Positions 50,147 through 59,724 are shown, counted from the first letter of the stretch. The stretch is 64,000 nt of DNA from Symbiodinium natans (GCA_905221605.1 CAJNDS010002157.1:257501-321500); one strand, 5' to 3'. Made by a program: numbers and translations. Notes: generated by a model not told the origin, from the letters alone.

Positions 50147-50192
50147 CTTGTGTTGCAGAGTTGTGTGTGCCACCCAAGCCTTTAAGCCCTGA
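49251..50192 (+). CDS. cysteine-rich middle protein of the retrotransposon
   Basis: 313 codons from ATG 49251. A compact Cys cluster lies near the start, HCATCRGKCKVCRGR (Cys 38, 41, 45, 48) followed by HRKDCEC (Cys 70, 72), suited to binding one or two zinc ions. Then a Pro/Ala-rich linker and a helical stretch at about 205-250 (NFIEQAIELEGQAAELLAKA). It lies between protease and integrase, in the third frame, overlapping the open Pol frame (from 50038) by about 155 bp. It may supply the nucleic-acid binding that Gag lacks. The last 25 codons are Cys-rich and overlap Pol, so the true end may differ. No close family was recognised. Confidence 0.6.
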   Translation: MSECQCVLQESTAPPGYAHVGIHLVETFSNGHGQTWHCATCRGKCKVCRGRLAKLVRSTGQVTYTHRKDCECTMVPGPMATSPHAPFVTGDLIRVADAEAYLPKSKHVPYPFDVRKITMQKQEVHPKTLPPTAMAAPEWSTSRSMDNVEATPKIKATVTIDQVQATRAEAKPKAAPPMTSMPSTGPLAPAPASTPDIKTVLDAVKTMIHQEYGVQPQTTSTDVPMEKNFIEQAIELEGQAAELLAKAAWLRRQASQAAPMPMTAPQAGAPSRPAAWHLTKDCPATPTSRMAGSKCCCVSLCCRVVCATQAFKP

Positions 50193-53100
50193 GTCTCGGG
50201 AGGAAGGCTCGCATTTAGGTACTGCGTGGCCTAGGTTGTCACCTGAGGTAGGCGTAGAAGTACCAGTGAATAGCGATTTGAACCTCCCGCAGGCATGGCA
50301 GGCTTGGGGGCCACTTGATATGAACAAGCGAGCAACAAGAGCGCAGCTCAAGTTGTGGCTAGGAGCTCAGGCATGGAAGATTGATCGCGGTTCCCATGTA
50401 GGCCTTATCGAGGTTTACACTGGATTGGGTCGCCTGAGTGATGCGCACGAGCAGCTGTGTGATGGCTCGGAAGCCATTCGCTTGGGATACATGTATGGCC
50501 AGGAGCTCCGGTCCCCTGAAGGTCAATGGTTCACGCTCTCGCTCATTGATTTGTGTCAGCCCAGGGACGTTTTCGTATCTTTCCCTTGTAGGGGGTGGTG
50601 TCGATGGTCCAGTTTTAATGAGCGAAAAGATCCTGGGGTCAAGCTAAAGGTGTTGCGTGAACGAGTTGAGGGCAGGAAGGATTTGAGCCTCCTATTTCAG
50701 ATCTTTGAATTGCAGTCCCAGGGACAACGTCACACACATGCTATGAATCCACAGTCCTCCTTAGCGTGGTCAGACAAGAGGTTCGGTCGTTTGAAGGTAC
50801 CGCATGGATTCGTGACGTTTGACCAATGTGCCCTAGGACTCCTCCATCCAAGAAGCGGTCGCCCCGTCAGGAAGTCCACAACCTTGTTTACTACATCGTA
50901 CGATCTAGCAGAGCACATGTCAAGGTTTAAGTGTTGTTGTGAAGTTACCCATGATAGGGCAGAAGAAGGCTTCCAAAGAAGGGCAGCGACTTCTTGGTGT
51001 GAGGACTTCTCCCAAGGTCTTGCTGAGGCCCTCATTCGTGGAATGAGGCCAGACCTAGTGGTGTCGGAGGCCTTTCCGGCATCACCTTACTTTGACGAGC
51101 ACATCAAGTCAAACCCTGTAGAACAGTGCTATGTTGGTACCGACGCTGTCATTCATAGGGCGTATCCAGTTGAAGCCGCAGTTGAATCTGAATCGTCGAT
51201 CCGGGCATCTGCAGCGCCTCCTGCGCCGCCAACAGATGCCGCCAATCCCGAAACATCGCCCAAAACAGTGTTCAAGGTGACTGACCCGAATATGGCTAAG
51301 CAACTTACCCATTTGCAGTTTCCTGGTCGATATCGTAAGCTGGACTTGCCAGTGCCGGTGCAGACACAGTTGCAAGCTTGGTCTGGTTTAGAGGTTCAAA
51401 CAATGGTGACTGCAAGAGGTTTGAAGTGTTTTGTCAATGTTCCAGTCGGCACCGTCGCTACACGTCGCACCACGCTTGTGCGTAGCGGGGGTGAATGGTA
51501 TTATGTAGAGTTTAACCGTGAGCTTGGAACAGGCAGACAAAAGATGCGTTTACCCCTTAACGCTAGCTTGGTGGTTACATTCTTTGGGGATGTACCTGCC
51601 TCGCCGTCGCAGCCAATGCCTGCGGAAGCACAGCCTCGAGAGAGGCCGCTGCCTGGAGCGCCCCACACATTCGCAGATGCTAGGAATGTTCATGCGTATC
51701 TCAATAGACTGCATGTCGGTTTGGGTCATCCAGGCCAGGCTGAGTTCATACAGCATCTGCGTGATGCGGGCGCAGCACCGTGGCTTCTGCAGCAAGCCTC
51801 TCGATTTCGCTGTGAGATCTGCTCGGCGCAAAGACCGCCGCCTCCGCGTGGTGTCGTAGGCGGTCCCAAACCACGGTCGTTTAACAGTATCCTCAGTATC
51901 GATACCTTGGATTTGACATTGATCCGAGATGGTATTCAGCATCGTGTTTTTCTGTTGACCGCCATCGACACTGCTACTTCTTTTGCTCGTGTCTTTTACT
52001 TGCCGTCCGGCGATGCCGCGGCAGCCGTCCAGGCCCTCAAGCGGGGGTGGCTGGAGTCCTATGGCGCGCCTGAGTACATCTATGCAGATCCGGATACGAT
52101 TTTCCGCTCAGAGACTTTCGCTAGTTTCCTTACTAGGCACGCTGTAGTTGAGCGGCTGTCGGCTGCGCAGGCACCTCATCAGCACGGCCAGATTGAACGA
52201 CTCCACCGCACTCTTCGGCAGCAGTCTCAACGGGTTTTTGAGTCAGAGCCGAGCTGTAGTGCTTACGAGGCAGCTGTAGAGGTGGTTCAGGCAAGAAATG
52301 AGCTGATGAGGGTAGAGGGCGTGTCGCCAGCAGTGTTGGTCTTTGGAAAGCTTCCGAGGGCACCGCCAACTTTTGCTGAAGGGGATGAGGACTTCAGGCT
52401 TTTGGCAGAGCGTTTGCAAGGTACTGATCCTTTGTATGAAACCATGATGTTGAGGAGAGTTGCCGCTCGGACAGCTTGGGTTCAGTCAGAAGTCAGGGAC
52501 CGCACTTCCCGAGTCATGTCAACACGGTCTAGGCCGTATAAAGGTCCATACTATGCGGGTCAGGTGGTACTTGTCTACCGACGTCGAAGGGGAGACGCGG
52601 CTAACCCGGGCCGACACGGTGTTTGGCTAGGCCCTGGCGAAGTCATAGCTGTTGAAAGTACCAATGACCGCTTAGTCCCACGGGTAGTGTATGTGACGGT
52701 TCATGGTAGACTCTTTCTGTGTAGTCCTGAACAGTTGCGGCCGGTTAGCACCAAAGCGGAATGGGTCATGCAGAAGCTTCGTGAAGAAGGTCTAGCTCAG
52801 CAACGCGGTTTTAGTGAGATGCGTAAGGCTCGTGGTATCGATGTCCGCAATGAACGGCCTAGCTCTGCGGAACTTGAACAAGAACATGAGCAACCAGCAT
52901 CCACCGTGGTCATAGAAGACCTGAAGAGTGAAGCAGAATACGACCCTTATCCTCAAGCTCCTCCTACACTTCCCAGTACTCCCGTTCCTGGTACCCCTAT
53001 ACCGGCTACCCCTCGTTTAGGCCCCACTGTAAGCTCAGCCGAGCCACCGCCAATGCCGTCACAACCGAGCGGTTCTGCAATTCCTCCTGCACCTTTGGTG

Positions 53101-55314
53101 CCAGAGGATAACCCTACGCCGCCTGGCGGTGAGGTCCCGGCTCCAGCAGCAGGGACAGGCGATGAGGTAGCGGGGGATAGAGGTACGAAACGCACACCTG
53201 AATATCATAACGCTGTGGAGGAGATGTCTCGCGTTCGGTCTGTGTTCGGTCCTTCAGCTTCGGACGCGCTGCTTCCGCGCGAAACCGAAGTGCCTCAAAC
53301 AGTGCGCACCGGTCTCGAGTCACAACCCAGGCACCGTAGTCGATCGCCTCCACCTCGCGCGGGTAGTTTCCTTGCGTTTTCCGATTTTCAGGGTTTGCCT
53401 TCGGACCATTCTTTGGAAGCTTGGTTTTCTGAGTCTCAAGAACATGACTATGAGGGTACGTCCATCGGCTTGTCTTTCGATGTTGCTTTAGACGAGATAC
53501 AAGACGAAATGTCAGTTTGCTATCTTGTGCGAGAGATGGCCTTAAATGCGTCTATGGCTAGGAAGCGGGCGGTGGAAGTTTCTGAGCGCCACCTCACACC
53601 AGAGGAGAAGGAAATGTTTCGGGCAGCCAAGGCTGCTGAGTGGTCACAGTGGATTAGTAATGATGTTGTAGAGCTTGTAAGTAGGTATGGCGTTGACCCT
53701 AGGCGTGTGATTGCTTCCCGTTGGGTTCTTACTTGGAAGACGGTTCCCGGTGAAGTGTATCAGGGCCCTGGGGGGGCTAAAGCTAAGGCCAGGTTGGTGA
53801 TTAGAGGTTTTAGAGATCCAGATCTGGGTCAGTTTAGCACTGCTAGTCCCACTTTGTCCAGGCAAGGTCGACACGCCATCTTTACTCTAGCAAGTCATTT
53901 CCAATACCGAGTGTTCACGCTAGACGCTAAAACAGCTTTCCTCGCAGGAGATAAGACCTCACGCACCAAACCCATATACACAGAGTTACCCAGGGACCTT
54001 GTTGAAGAGCTAGGAGGGGACGCCGATGTTATAGCAAGGATAAAGAAAGTGCCATATGGTTTGAGCGAAGCCCCGTTGGCATGGTATAGGCGTTTAACCT
54101 CAGAGCTTGAAAAGTGTGGGTTCGAACAGGTGCCGGCTGACAGATGTGTTTATGTGTTTCGTCGCGAAGAAAGGGTTCTAGGAATAGTAGGTGCTCACGT
54201 AGATGATCTTTTAGTTGCGGGTTGTTCGGCTAGTGTTGATCCCAGATTCGAAGAGGCGATGGCTAAGCTCGTGGCGCGACTTCCCTTCGGGGAACGAAAG
54301 TACGCTGACATGGCGCCTGTCCTGTATACTGGGTTGAATGTAAAACAACACCCGCAGACTCGTGAAATTGCAATAGACCAAGCCCATTACGTCGCTAAAC
54401 TTAAGGAGGTTCCCACTCGTAGGCTGGCAGAGGGTCCGTTGAACAAGGAAGGCCAAACACAGTATTGGTCTCAGCTCGGAGCTTTGCTTTGGGTTGCTGT
54501 CAACACGAGACCGGATGTCGCGTATGATGTCTCTCATTTTGCCTCTTATGGTTCCCGTCCCGAGAAACAACATCTCGTCTCGTTGAACAAGATCGTCAGA
54601 ACGCTACAAGCACGCGACTACAGCATCACGTTCGCAAAGGTAGCTGAAAGTTGGGATGATCTGACGCTGGTGGTATTTTCCGATGCCGGCCACACCGCAC
54701 GGCCTTCTGGTCACTCTCAATCCGGTACCGTGATTTTCTGGGCCCCTAAGGAGGTTTTGAGTGGTAGAGAGGTTCGAGCAGTCTTAGCGGATTATTCGAG
54801 CTGCAAGATCGACCGGGCGGTGTGGTCAAGCTACGCGTCAGAACTACAAGCAGCAACGATTTCAACAGATGCTGCCATAAACCTAATGCTCCTGTATGAG
54901 CAAGTGTTTTTCGGTTTGAAAGCGAAGCAGGTAAAGAATAAGCTAACTGGCGGCCGGGTTGTTCGGGCTCTAGTAACGGACAATCGAGGCTTATACGATT
55001 CGATTCAAACCGAGAAACCCTCCACCAGGCAGGGCGTCAAAATGCAATCACTTGTATACCAAATCCTTTTTGACCTTGTCGTAGATTACGGGTTCCAGAC
55101 ATTCTGGGTGAACGGTTCTCATATGTTGGCAGATGGTCTCACAAAATTAAGTACTTCTGGTGCACAAGTTGATGCAGTGCGGAAGGTCCTTGAAGATACC
55201 CTCATCCGCATTACCTACTGCACGGTGTCCGGACGAAAGGAACAACATGAAGTAAGACAACTACAAACAGTTGAGCCGGCTAATCGAGAGCTGGAGTCGT
55301 CAATAGACGTTTGA
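50161..55314 (+). CDS. pol: Pol: methyltransferase-like domain, integrase, reverse transcriptase, RNase H
   Basis: 1717 codons counted from TTG 50161; the frame is open from 50038 and the first ATG is 50320 (residue 54), so it is probably made as a fusion. Residues 80-290: a methyltransferase-like fold (LIEVYTGLGRLSDAHE, then DVFVSFPCRGWCRW). Integrase about 505-745: zinc finger His/His with C551-x2-C554, acidic triad D581, D643 or D645, E679 (HGQIERLH). A Pro-rich linker about 930-1060. Reverse transcriptase 1180-1420: KARLVIRGF, catalytic D1255 (FTLDAKTAFL) and HVDD at 1346-1349. RNase H: D1508, E1561, D1607, D1658 (HMLADGLTKL). All key residues are present and there are no internal stops, so it looks functional. 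It reverse-transcribes the RNA and integrates the cDNA. Confidence 0.92.
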   Translation: MCVPPKPLSPESREEGSHLGTAWPRLSPEVGVEVPVNSDLNLPQAWQAWGPLDMNKRATRAQLKLWLGAQAWKIDRGSHVGLIEVYTGLGRLSDAHEQLCDGSEAIRLGYMYGQELRSPEGQWFTLSLIDLCQPRDVFVSFPCRGWCRWSSFNERKDPGVKLKVLRERVEGRKDLSLLFQIFELQSQGQRHTHAMNPQSSLAWSDKRFGRLKVPHGFVTFDQCALGLLHPRSGRPVRKSTTLFTTSYDLAEHMSRFKCCCEVTHDRAEEGFQRRAATSWCEDFSQGLAEALIRGMRPDLVVSEAFPASPYFDEHIKSNPVEQCYVGTDAVIHRAYPVEAAVESESSIRASAAPPAPPTDAANPETSPKTVFKVTDPNMAKQLTHLQFPGRYRKLDLPVPVQTQLQAWSGLEVQTMVTARGLKCFVNVPVGTVATRRTTLVRSGGEWYYVEFNRELGTGRQKMRLPLNASLVVTFFGDVPASPSQPMPAEAQPRERPLPGAPHTFADARNVHAYLNRLHVGLGHPGQAEFIQHLRDAGAAPWLLQQASRFRCEICSAQRPPPPRGVVGGPKPRSFNSILSIDTLDLTLIRDGIQHRVFLLTAIDTATSFARVFYLPSGDAAAAVQALKRGWLESYGAPEYIYADPDTIFRSETFASFLTRHAVVERLSAAQAPHQHGQIERLHRTLRQQSQRVFESEPSCSAYEAAVEVVQARNELMRVEGVSPAVLVFGKLPRAPPTFAEGDEDFRLLAERLQGTDPLYETMMLRRVAARTAWVQSEVRDRTSRVMSTRSRPYKGPYYAGQVVLVYRRRRGDAANPGRHGVWLGPGEVIAVESTNDRLVPRVVYVTVHGRLFLCSPEQLRPVSTKAEWVMQKLREEGLAQQRGFSEMRKARGIDVRNERPSSAELEQEHEQPASTVVIEDLKSEAEYDPYPQAPPTLPSTPVPGTPIPATPRLGPTVSSAEPPPMPSQPSGSAIPPAPLVPEDNPTPPGGEVPAPAAGTGDEVAGDRGTKRTPEYHNAVEEMSRVRSVFGPSASDALLPRETEVPQTVRTGLESQPRHRSRSPPPRAGSFLAFSDFQGLPSDHSLEAWFSESQEHDYEGTSIGLSFDVALDEIQDEMSVCYLVREMALNASMARKRAVEVSERHLTPEEKEMFRAAKAAEWSQWISNDVVELVSRYGVDPRRVIASRWVLTWKTVPGEVYQGPGGAKAKARLVIRGFRDPDLGQFSTASPTLSRQGRHAIFTLASHFQYRVFTLDAKTAFLAGDKTSRTKPIYTELPRDLVEELGGDADVIARIKKVPYGLSEAPLAWYRRLTSELEKCGFEQVPADRCVYVFRREERVLGIVGAHVDDLLVAGCSASVDPRFEEAMAKLVARLPFGERKYADMAPVLYTGLNVKQHPQTREIAIDQAHYVAKLKEVPTRRLAEGPLNKEGQTQYWSQLGALLWVAVNTRPDVAYDVSHFASYGSRPEKQHLVSLNKIVRTLQARDYSITFAKVAESWDDLTLVVFSDAGHTARPSGHSQSGTVIFWAPKEVLSGREVRAVLADYSSCKIDRAVWSSYASELQAATISTDAAINLMLLYEQVFFGLKAKQVKNKLTGGRVVRALVTDNRGLYDSIQTEKPSTRQGVKMQSLVYQILFDLVVDYGFQTFWVNGSHMLADGLTKLSTSGAQVDAVRKVLEDTLIRITYCTVSGRKEQHEVRQLQTVEPANRELESSIDV

Positions 55315-55463
55315 TGCTCTCAAGATGTTTTTGATTTTGGCCCAGGGTTTGCAGTGCTCAGTAGTGAGTTGTTTTAAACAATCATCACTCAGACTGCGTT
55401 ATGATAGGAGTATGCAGTCTACTGCTTTTGGACCCTTAGAAGGCATCCACCACACAGCGGGGG
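55315..55463 (+). other. 3' untranslated part of the retrotransposon with polypurine tract
   Basis: 149 bp between the Pol stop and the 3' LTR. AGCGGGGG at 55456-55463 directly precedes the LTR and is the plus-strand primer candidate. Confidence 0.65.
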
Positions 55464-55720
55464 TGTGAATTGAAGAACAGTTTATGCTGCTCATCATGTG
55501 TGCAGTGGATACCTCCGGGCACCCGCCACTACGGTGGCTCAAGCATGCACGAGGCCAGTCCGAGGCACGGAAAAGAGCTTAGGCTTTGCATTCTGCAGAC
55601 ATGCTTCATGTACCATTTGACTGGATGTTCAGTATACTCATTCTTGAGGAGATACTCCTAAACAGTATCATGATCAGGCTATTGAGCTTGATAGAGGGAA
55701 CGGCATTGCTGCTGTCAACA
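55464..55720 (+). repeat. 3' LTR
   Basis: 257 bp, the same as 46280-46536 at every position compared; followed by the target duplication CTTAT. Confidence 0.95.
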
Positions 55721-56487
55721 CTTATGGACCACCAACGAAACAGACAATTCCTGGTGGTATGTCAACTTTTTTTCTGTGGCTTCAGTGAAATGCTTAAACT
55801 GCTTGCGCTAATCTGATAACATCACCTTGTATTACAAAGCGGGGATGCATTTTTGTTCGATATTCATGTTGGGTAGGTGATCTGTCGTAGGTGGATTAAC
55901 TTTGTGACTGTCAGCTTAAAGTTTGGGTGTTGTGGTCAGTTTGCTCCTTTGCCAAGAAACACAAATCCAAACAACACAGTTGAATGTAATCATTGATGGT
56001 TTGAACGCACTTGCGATAAATGTATTTTCACCAAGGCCCTTGAAGCCTGCAGCCTTTTGGCTAGGATTCTCTTTAGGAAAATTTTGGGGGATGGGATGAG
56101 GATGTTCCAACTTTTTTGAGTTTGCGGCAGGTCTTCAGCAGGCCTTCTTGGGTGAGCTATCCGAGCCTTAAACTCGTGTGCAGCTTTGAAGGTGTGGGGA
56201 ACCTGTAGTGTGGGGGTCTATACTATAGGGTACCCAGTTTCCTAATCACACGCATGGCCCCTCAACATCCCAGCACTGGGCAAGTAGTGAAACATGGAGG
56301 TTTCGGGGCAGGAATATCGCTCAAGGCGGTGGAACATTCCAGGTTCCCCGGACCCTGGACCCTTTTCAACACGCAAATGCATCCAAAACCTTCCTGAACT
56401 CAGCACCCCGAGCCTGCGTGTCCAAAAGTAAACACTCACGCACACATTATCGAAGGCTCATATACATCCCAAAACCCAGTTTTAGTA
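55721..56487. other. downstream flank of the insertion, possible host-gene intron
   Basis: Array-free, AT-richer sequence that was contiguous with 46279 before insertion. The frame from the ankyrin fragment runs to the TGA at about 55816. A minus-strand frame at 55916-56110 has no recognisable domain. Confidence 0.45.
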
Positions 56488-56810
56488 AACCCTAAACCCT
56501 AAACCCTGAACCCAGTTTTCGTACCAGGCTGTCGCAGGCCTTCCGGCTCGATCCAGCTCACACAGAAACTCTGACCCCCACAAAGCACCCGAACAAGGAC
56601 CAAAGAATCTCCCAATCCCCACTGAAAGCTTCAACGCCCCAATTAACTCCTCCTTTGATAGGTACATAAGCCTTCATGGCCCAAGTGGGCGGAATTTGCC
56701 TTCAGATGGTCGGCGTTTGCCGAACTAGTCAGACAATTTGTCTAAGTGGTCGGCTCCCTAAGCCCTAAACCCTAAAACCTTAAACGTCCTAAACCCTAAA
56801 CCATTTTCTG
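56488..56810. other. spacer, return of telomeric units
   Basis: A short array at 56488-56512 marks the right edge of the array-free block; GGTCGGC(G/T) motifs recur at 56709-56756. Confidence 0.45.
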
Positions 56811-56911
56811 CTAAACCCTAAACCCTAAACCCTAAACCCTAAACCCTAAACCCTAAACCCTAAACCCTAAACCCTAAACCCTAAACCCTAAACCCTAAAC
56901 CCTAAACCCCC
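56811..56911 (-). repeat. telomeric array (CCCTAAA)n
   Basis: Fourteen perfect units. Confidence 0.97.
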
Positions 56912-57030
56912 CAAAAGACTCGAGAGCCCTCGACATGGCTGGCAAGCCCCGAGAGCAGCCTGGGCTCGAAACCCGGAAGCTGCAGGAAGGCCCGTACCTT
57001 CGAAACTTAAGATAAGGCACGTAAAGGACG

Positions 57031-57114
57031 TAGGGTTTAGGGTTTAGGGTTTAGGGTTTAGGGTTTAGGGTTTAGGGTTTAGGGTTTAGGGTTTAGGGTT
57101 TAGGGATTAGGGTT
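57031..57114 (+). repeat. telomeric array (TTTAGGG)n
   Basis: Twelve units ending in a TA/CA microsatellite (57117-57138). Confidence 0.96.
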
Positions 57115-57138
57115 GATATGTATATATATATACACACG

Positions 57139-57724
57139 CGCGAGTCGGCGTCAAAATTACGTGTTTAAGCCTTGCTTGTTTTTGAGTTGGCGCGCCCCCA
57201 TCGTTTTCCATGTTTTTTTTTTGCACCTACCGCACTTTTATCCTATCGTTTCAAATATCCCTATAATTTTAGTGCGTCCCCTCTCGATCCTCGGCGTTTT
57301 GCAGCAACAACTACCCCCTCTACTAAAGTAAGCAAGCGGTGATTTTGACCGCGTCTCATATATAGTTTAGGGTTTAGGGTTTAGGGATCATACATGCATG
57401 GATTTGTGTGCATGTATTTAACTGTACACAACGAATATGGTCGCATATGCATGCGCGCAACAGTCATTAGCCGAATCAGCAGACACCACGTTGTGTCACA
57501 ACGAAGCTACATGCCATTGAAGAGCATTACGTTGCAGTAGATGTGTAGGGGTGTGCACAGTACACGTTCGCCCTAGACGACCACTTAGTCCTGGCAACAA
57601 TCTTTAGCTTTAAATACCTGAAGAACCCCAAACCCACTTTTTAATTTTTGTGGGTTACCCAAGAGTTCGATAAGCGGCTTTAGAAAAAGAACCTACAACA
57701 CAAATAGGTTCTTCAGGTAAGGTT
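57139..57724. other. spacer without recognisable gene
   Basis: AT-rich. A plus-strand frame at 57113-57331 is hydrophobic and Pro-rich with no domain. A three-unit array lies at 57364-57386. An imperfect inverted repeat has ACCTGAAGAACC (57618-57629) facing GGTTCTTCAGGTAAG (57708-57722). Confidence 0.45.
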
Positions 57725-57802
57725 ACCCTAAACCCTAAACCCTAAACCCTAAACCCTAGACCCTAGACCCTAAACCCTAAACCCTAAACCCTAAACCCTA
57801 AC
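57725..57802 (-). repeat. telomeric array with CCCTAGA variant
   Basis: Eleven units, two CCCTAGA in the middle. Confidence 0.94.
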
Positions 57803-57888
57803 AGGGTTTCTGAAGCATCCTCTGGGGCACGATCACATCGTCAAAGCCCTCTGCGTCCACTGCCAGGATGCTGACCTTGACTTTTCGG

Positions 57889-58222
57889 GTTTAGGGTTTA
57901 GGGTTTAAGGTTTTAGGGTTTAGGGTCGATTCGGTCTAGTCCTTCGCTCCCAGAATCTGCATAAGCAGCCAGTCTACTACGGTTTGGGGTTTAGGGTTTG
58001 GGGTTTAGGGCTTAGGGTTTGGGGTTTGGGGTTCGGGCTGCTGCTCCAGGTTCCTTTAGGGGTTTTGCGGCTTTTGCTAGTCTATCCCAGTCGCTACATG
58101 ACTGCTGGCCGGCCCCACAGCCCAACCATCCCAGCATGAGCCCCGAGCAGACCTGCGAAAGGTTTAGGGTTCAGGGTTCAGGGTTTAGGGTTTCGGGTTT
58201 GGGGTTTGGGGTTTAGGGTTTA
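57889..58222 (+). repeat. cluster of short TTTAGGG/TTTGGGG arrays
   Basis: Arrays at 57889-57928, 57981-58035 and 58163-58222 separated by about 50-130 bp of low-copy sequence. Confidence 0.8.
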
Positions 58223-58570
58223 GACCAGGACCTGAAAACCTGAACCCAAACCCTCTTTGCGCAACAGGCTTCTGGCTACCCTAAACCCTACAGGCTTCTG
58301 GCTACCCTAAACTCTACAGCCTCCAACCCTTATAGACCCATGAAGCCCATAATGCCCCAAGTCGCAGCCTCCGGTCGCAAGGAGGATGCTTTGAGCAACG
58401 CAGCGGGCGTGAGAGCAGGGACCAAGATCTCCTGTCAAGGAGGCATTTGGGGTTTGTAGGTTTTGGGGGGTTGAGCGCCGCCCCCCCCCCCCCGCCCTCC
58501 TTCGTCTTGGGTTTCTAGGGTTCATAGAGAGTTCAAGGAATACGGACATAGGGGTTTGAAAAGCTGGGGG
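58223..58570. other. spacer with 27-bp direct repeat and C14
   Basis: CAGGCTTCTGGCTACCCTAA occurs twice in tandem at 58265-58310, next to the module CTTTGCGCAACAGGCTTC (58254-58271). C14 run at 58480-58493. Confidence 0.5.
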
Positions 58571-58617
58571 AACCCTAAACCCTGCACCCTAAACCCTAAA
58601 CCCTAAACCCTAAACCC
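58571..58617 (-). repeat. telomeric array (CCCTAAA)n
   Basis: Six to seven units, one CCCTGCA. Confidence 0.92.
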
Positions 58618-58702
58618 TTTCAGCCGGGTCCCCCCTTGAACCCATGGATCCTCAATGTACTTTGCGAAGTCGTGCTCGCTCAAGCCGACCTTCCAAGCCA
58701 AG

Positions 58703-58761
58703 GGGTTCAGGGTTTAGGGTTTAGGGTTTAGGGTTTAGGGTTTAGGGTTTAGGGTTTAGGG
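58703..58761 (+). repeat. telomeric array (TTTAGGG)n
   Basis: Eight units. Confidence 0.95.
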
Positions 58762-58876
58762 CGAAAGTTTAGCGATGCATTTGGTATCCAGACTTCTCAG
58801 GTCCCGGTCCTTGCTTTGGCCATTCAGAGGTCAAGGTCCCGCTCTTAACCCCCACCAGCAACCCTAAGCCCTGAAC

Positions 58877-59045
58877 CCTAGTACCCTCATACATATACTA
58901 CCCTAAACCCCAATACTCTGGTACTCTACTACCCTAAATAAACCCTAGTACCCTCATACTATACTACCCTAAAAACCTTAGTGCCGTCATTCTCTACTAC
59001 ACTAAATAAACCCTAGTACCCTCATACTATACCACCCTAAACCCC
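58877..59045 (+). repeat. 66-68 bp tandem repeat
   Basis: CCCTAGTACCCTCATAC starts units at 58877, 58943 and 59011, each followed by ACTACCCTAAA. Confidence 0.85.
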
Positions 59046-59661
59046 TATGTTAACATTGAAGCCAACGGAGCAGGCGTGGTGCAAGATTTCCTCCATCAAC
59101 GGAACTCACGGTCTGTTCTCAAGGAGAGTTTGCATAAGAAAGCGTGCATCCCCAAACCACAAAAAGACGCCTCAACCCTAACCCTAAACCCTGGAAGACC
59201 TAGCACACAGCTGAGGCACATGCACATGGTGCTTTGCCACGTGCTGACGGTCCATGGAGCCGAGCTGAAAGCCTGAGATTTTAGCATTTGGGTAGGCCGG
59301 ATATCGATGGACTCCATGAACCCCATGCCCCAGCAGTGTCGCGCTACCGGCTAGAGGGTGCTTCTAGAGCCCGAGAGTTTCTTTTCACAGACCAGCATGG
59401 CCGGTGGTTTCCGAATCGCAGCTCCAGGCTTTGACATTTTGTTCTCCCGCTCCCGGTCTTCTTCCGCTTGACGAGCTTCTGTCTTTTTCTCAGGAGGGGT
59501 GCGGGGTCATGGTTTAGAGAGCCACGGCGTGTTTTTGCGACAGACGAAAGCATACTTCATCCCCGACCTGCTATAATGGAGACGTTTAGGGCTTTAGGTA
59601 TAATCCCTCCCCCCCCTAATATTACGCTCCCCCCCCCCCCCCCCCCCGGTTAAAACCTCCC
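59046..59661. other. spacer with C19 run
   Basis: Low-copy sequence without domain-bearing frames; C19 at 59629-59647 adjoining the next array. Confidence 0.45.
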
Positions 59662-59724
59662 CCAAACCCTAAACCCTAAACCCTAAACCCTAAACCCCAA
59701 AACCCTAAACCCCAAAACCTTTTA
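59662..59724 (-). repeat. telomeric array with CCCCAAAA units
   Basis: Five CCCTAAA then two CCCCAAAA units. Confidence 0.9.

Larger units (their letters stand above)
46280..55720 (+). mobile_element. full-length Ty1/copia LTR retrotransposon
   Basis: A 9441-bp element: 257-bp LTRs that read as identical, each TG...CA; 5-bp target duplication CTTAT at 46275-46279 and 55721-55725; a primer-binding site immediately after the 5' LTR; a purine tract before the 3' LTR. Protease lies before integrase, and integrase before reverse transcriptase and RNase H, which is the copia order. It is about twice the usual copia length because of a long middle region and a long Pol N-terminus. Identical LTRs imply recent insertion. 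No telomeric array lies inside it. Confidence 0.95.

Noticed and set aside
49422..50351. 309-codon minus-strand open frame inside the retrotransposon
   Set aside because: It is antisense to the Cys-rich frame and Pol; Arg/His/Cys-rich composition is typical of a shadow frame in GC-rich coding DNA.
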